NCBI GenBank assembly: GCA_002305445.1
Contig: DBRA01000026.1
Location: 48,724-63,473 of the forward strand
DNA from: Clostridiales bacterium UBA1380
GTDB taxonomy: Bacteria; Bacillota; Clostridia; Oscillospirales; CAG-272
DNA: 14,750 nt
Direction: 5' to 3'
Position 1 is the first letter of the stretch, and each line of letters starts with the position of its first letter. Below, piece after piece: positions 14,699 to 14,750 of the stretch. Position numbers and translations under genes: made by a program. The notes below the pieces were generated by a model. That model had not been told where the DNA came from. It searched no databases and worked only from the letters and a program-made list of their open reading frames with translations.

Positions 14699-14750
14699 AA
14701 TTATCCCCCCATTTCGCTATATTGTCAGTCTATGGGCTTCATCGTCGGGA

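Noticed and set aside
14699..14750. Promoter for the DUF3267 gene at the right edge
   Set aside because: Only weak AT-rich hexamers are present with no paired -35; too little sequence remains to support a call.

Overview
The window (about 57% GC by eye) reads as a chromosomal piece of an uncultured gut-type Bacillota, most likely a Clostridia. The reasons are a Toprim/RNase M5-like gene, a DUF1934 gene, a C4 zinc-ribbon micro-protein of a type common in Clostridia, a DUF3267 metalloprotease, Gram-positive-style Shine-Dalgarno sequences, sigma-A-like promoters and dense ATGA-type gene overlaps. The taxonomic placement is inference. No mobile element, CRISPR array, rRNA or tRNA was seen.

Layout. 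(1) Positions 1-2540, minus strand: a monocistronic GH95 alpha-L-fucosidase with its own promoter, palindromic operator candidates and a hairpin terminator, with short degenerate direct repeats beyond the terminator. (2) Positions 2548-7613, minus strand: a seven-gene run read right to left from a near-consensus promoter at 7585-7613. The order is ThuA-like protein, DUF1934 protein, DNA polymerase III delta subunit (holA), Toprim/RNase M5-like protein, GtrA-like membrane protein, GH27 alpha-galactosidase-family enzyme and a 63-residue zinc-ribbon protein, closed by a strong terminator at 2548-2576. (3) Positions 7652-12197, plus strand, divergent from (2): pyruvate kinase (pyk), a membrane acyltransferase and a GH35 beta-galactosidase, closed by a bidirectional terminator. 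A 12-bp palindrome lies between the two divergent promoters. (4) Positions 12234-14698, minus strand: a GNAT acetyltransferase and a single-pass membrane protein of unknown function, preceded by a separately terminated DUF3267 zinc-metalloprotease-like membrane protein.

How the genes may work together. Three exo-glycosidases without signal peptides (GH95, GH27, GH35) sit within 12 kb beside a ThuA-like sugar protein and pyruvate kinase. This suggests cytoplasmic disassembly of imported fucosylated galacto-oligosaccharides feeding glycolysis. The GH27 enzyme has small residues where alpha-galactosidases carry Glu and Leu, so it may act on alpha-GalNAc or another sugar. Together the three could strip blood-group-like caps or fucosylated plant side chains. 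No transporter or sugar regulator is in the window, so this remains inference.

I found no clear undescribed multi-gene system. The best leads are the zinc-ribbon gene with no standard start codon (ACG where ATG is expected), the altered GH27 specificity residues, the palindromes in the promoter regions and the uncharacterised membrane protein at 12963-13925.
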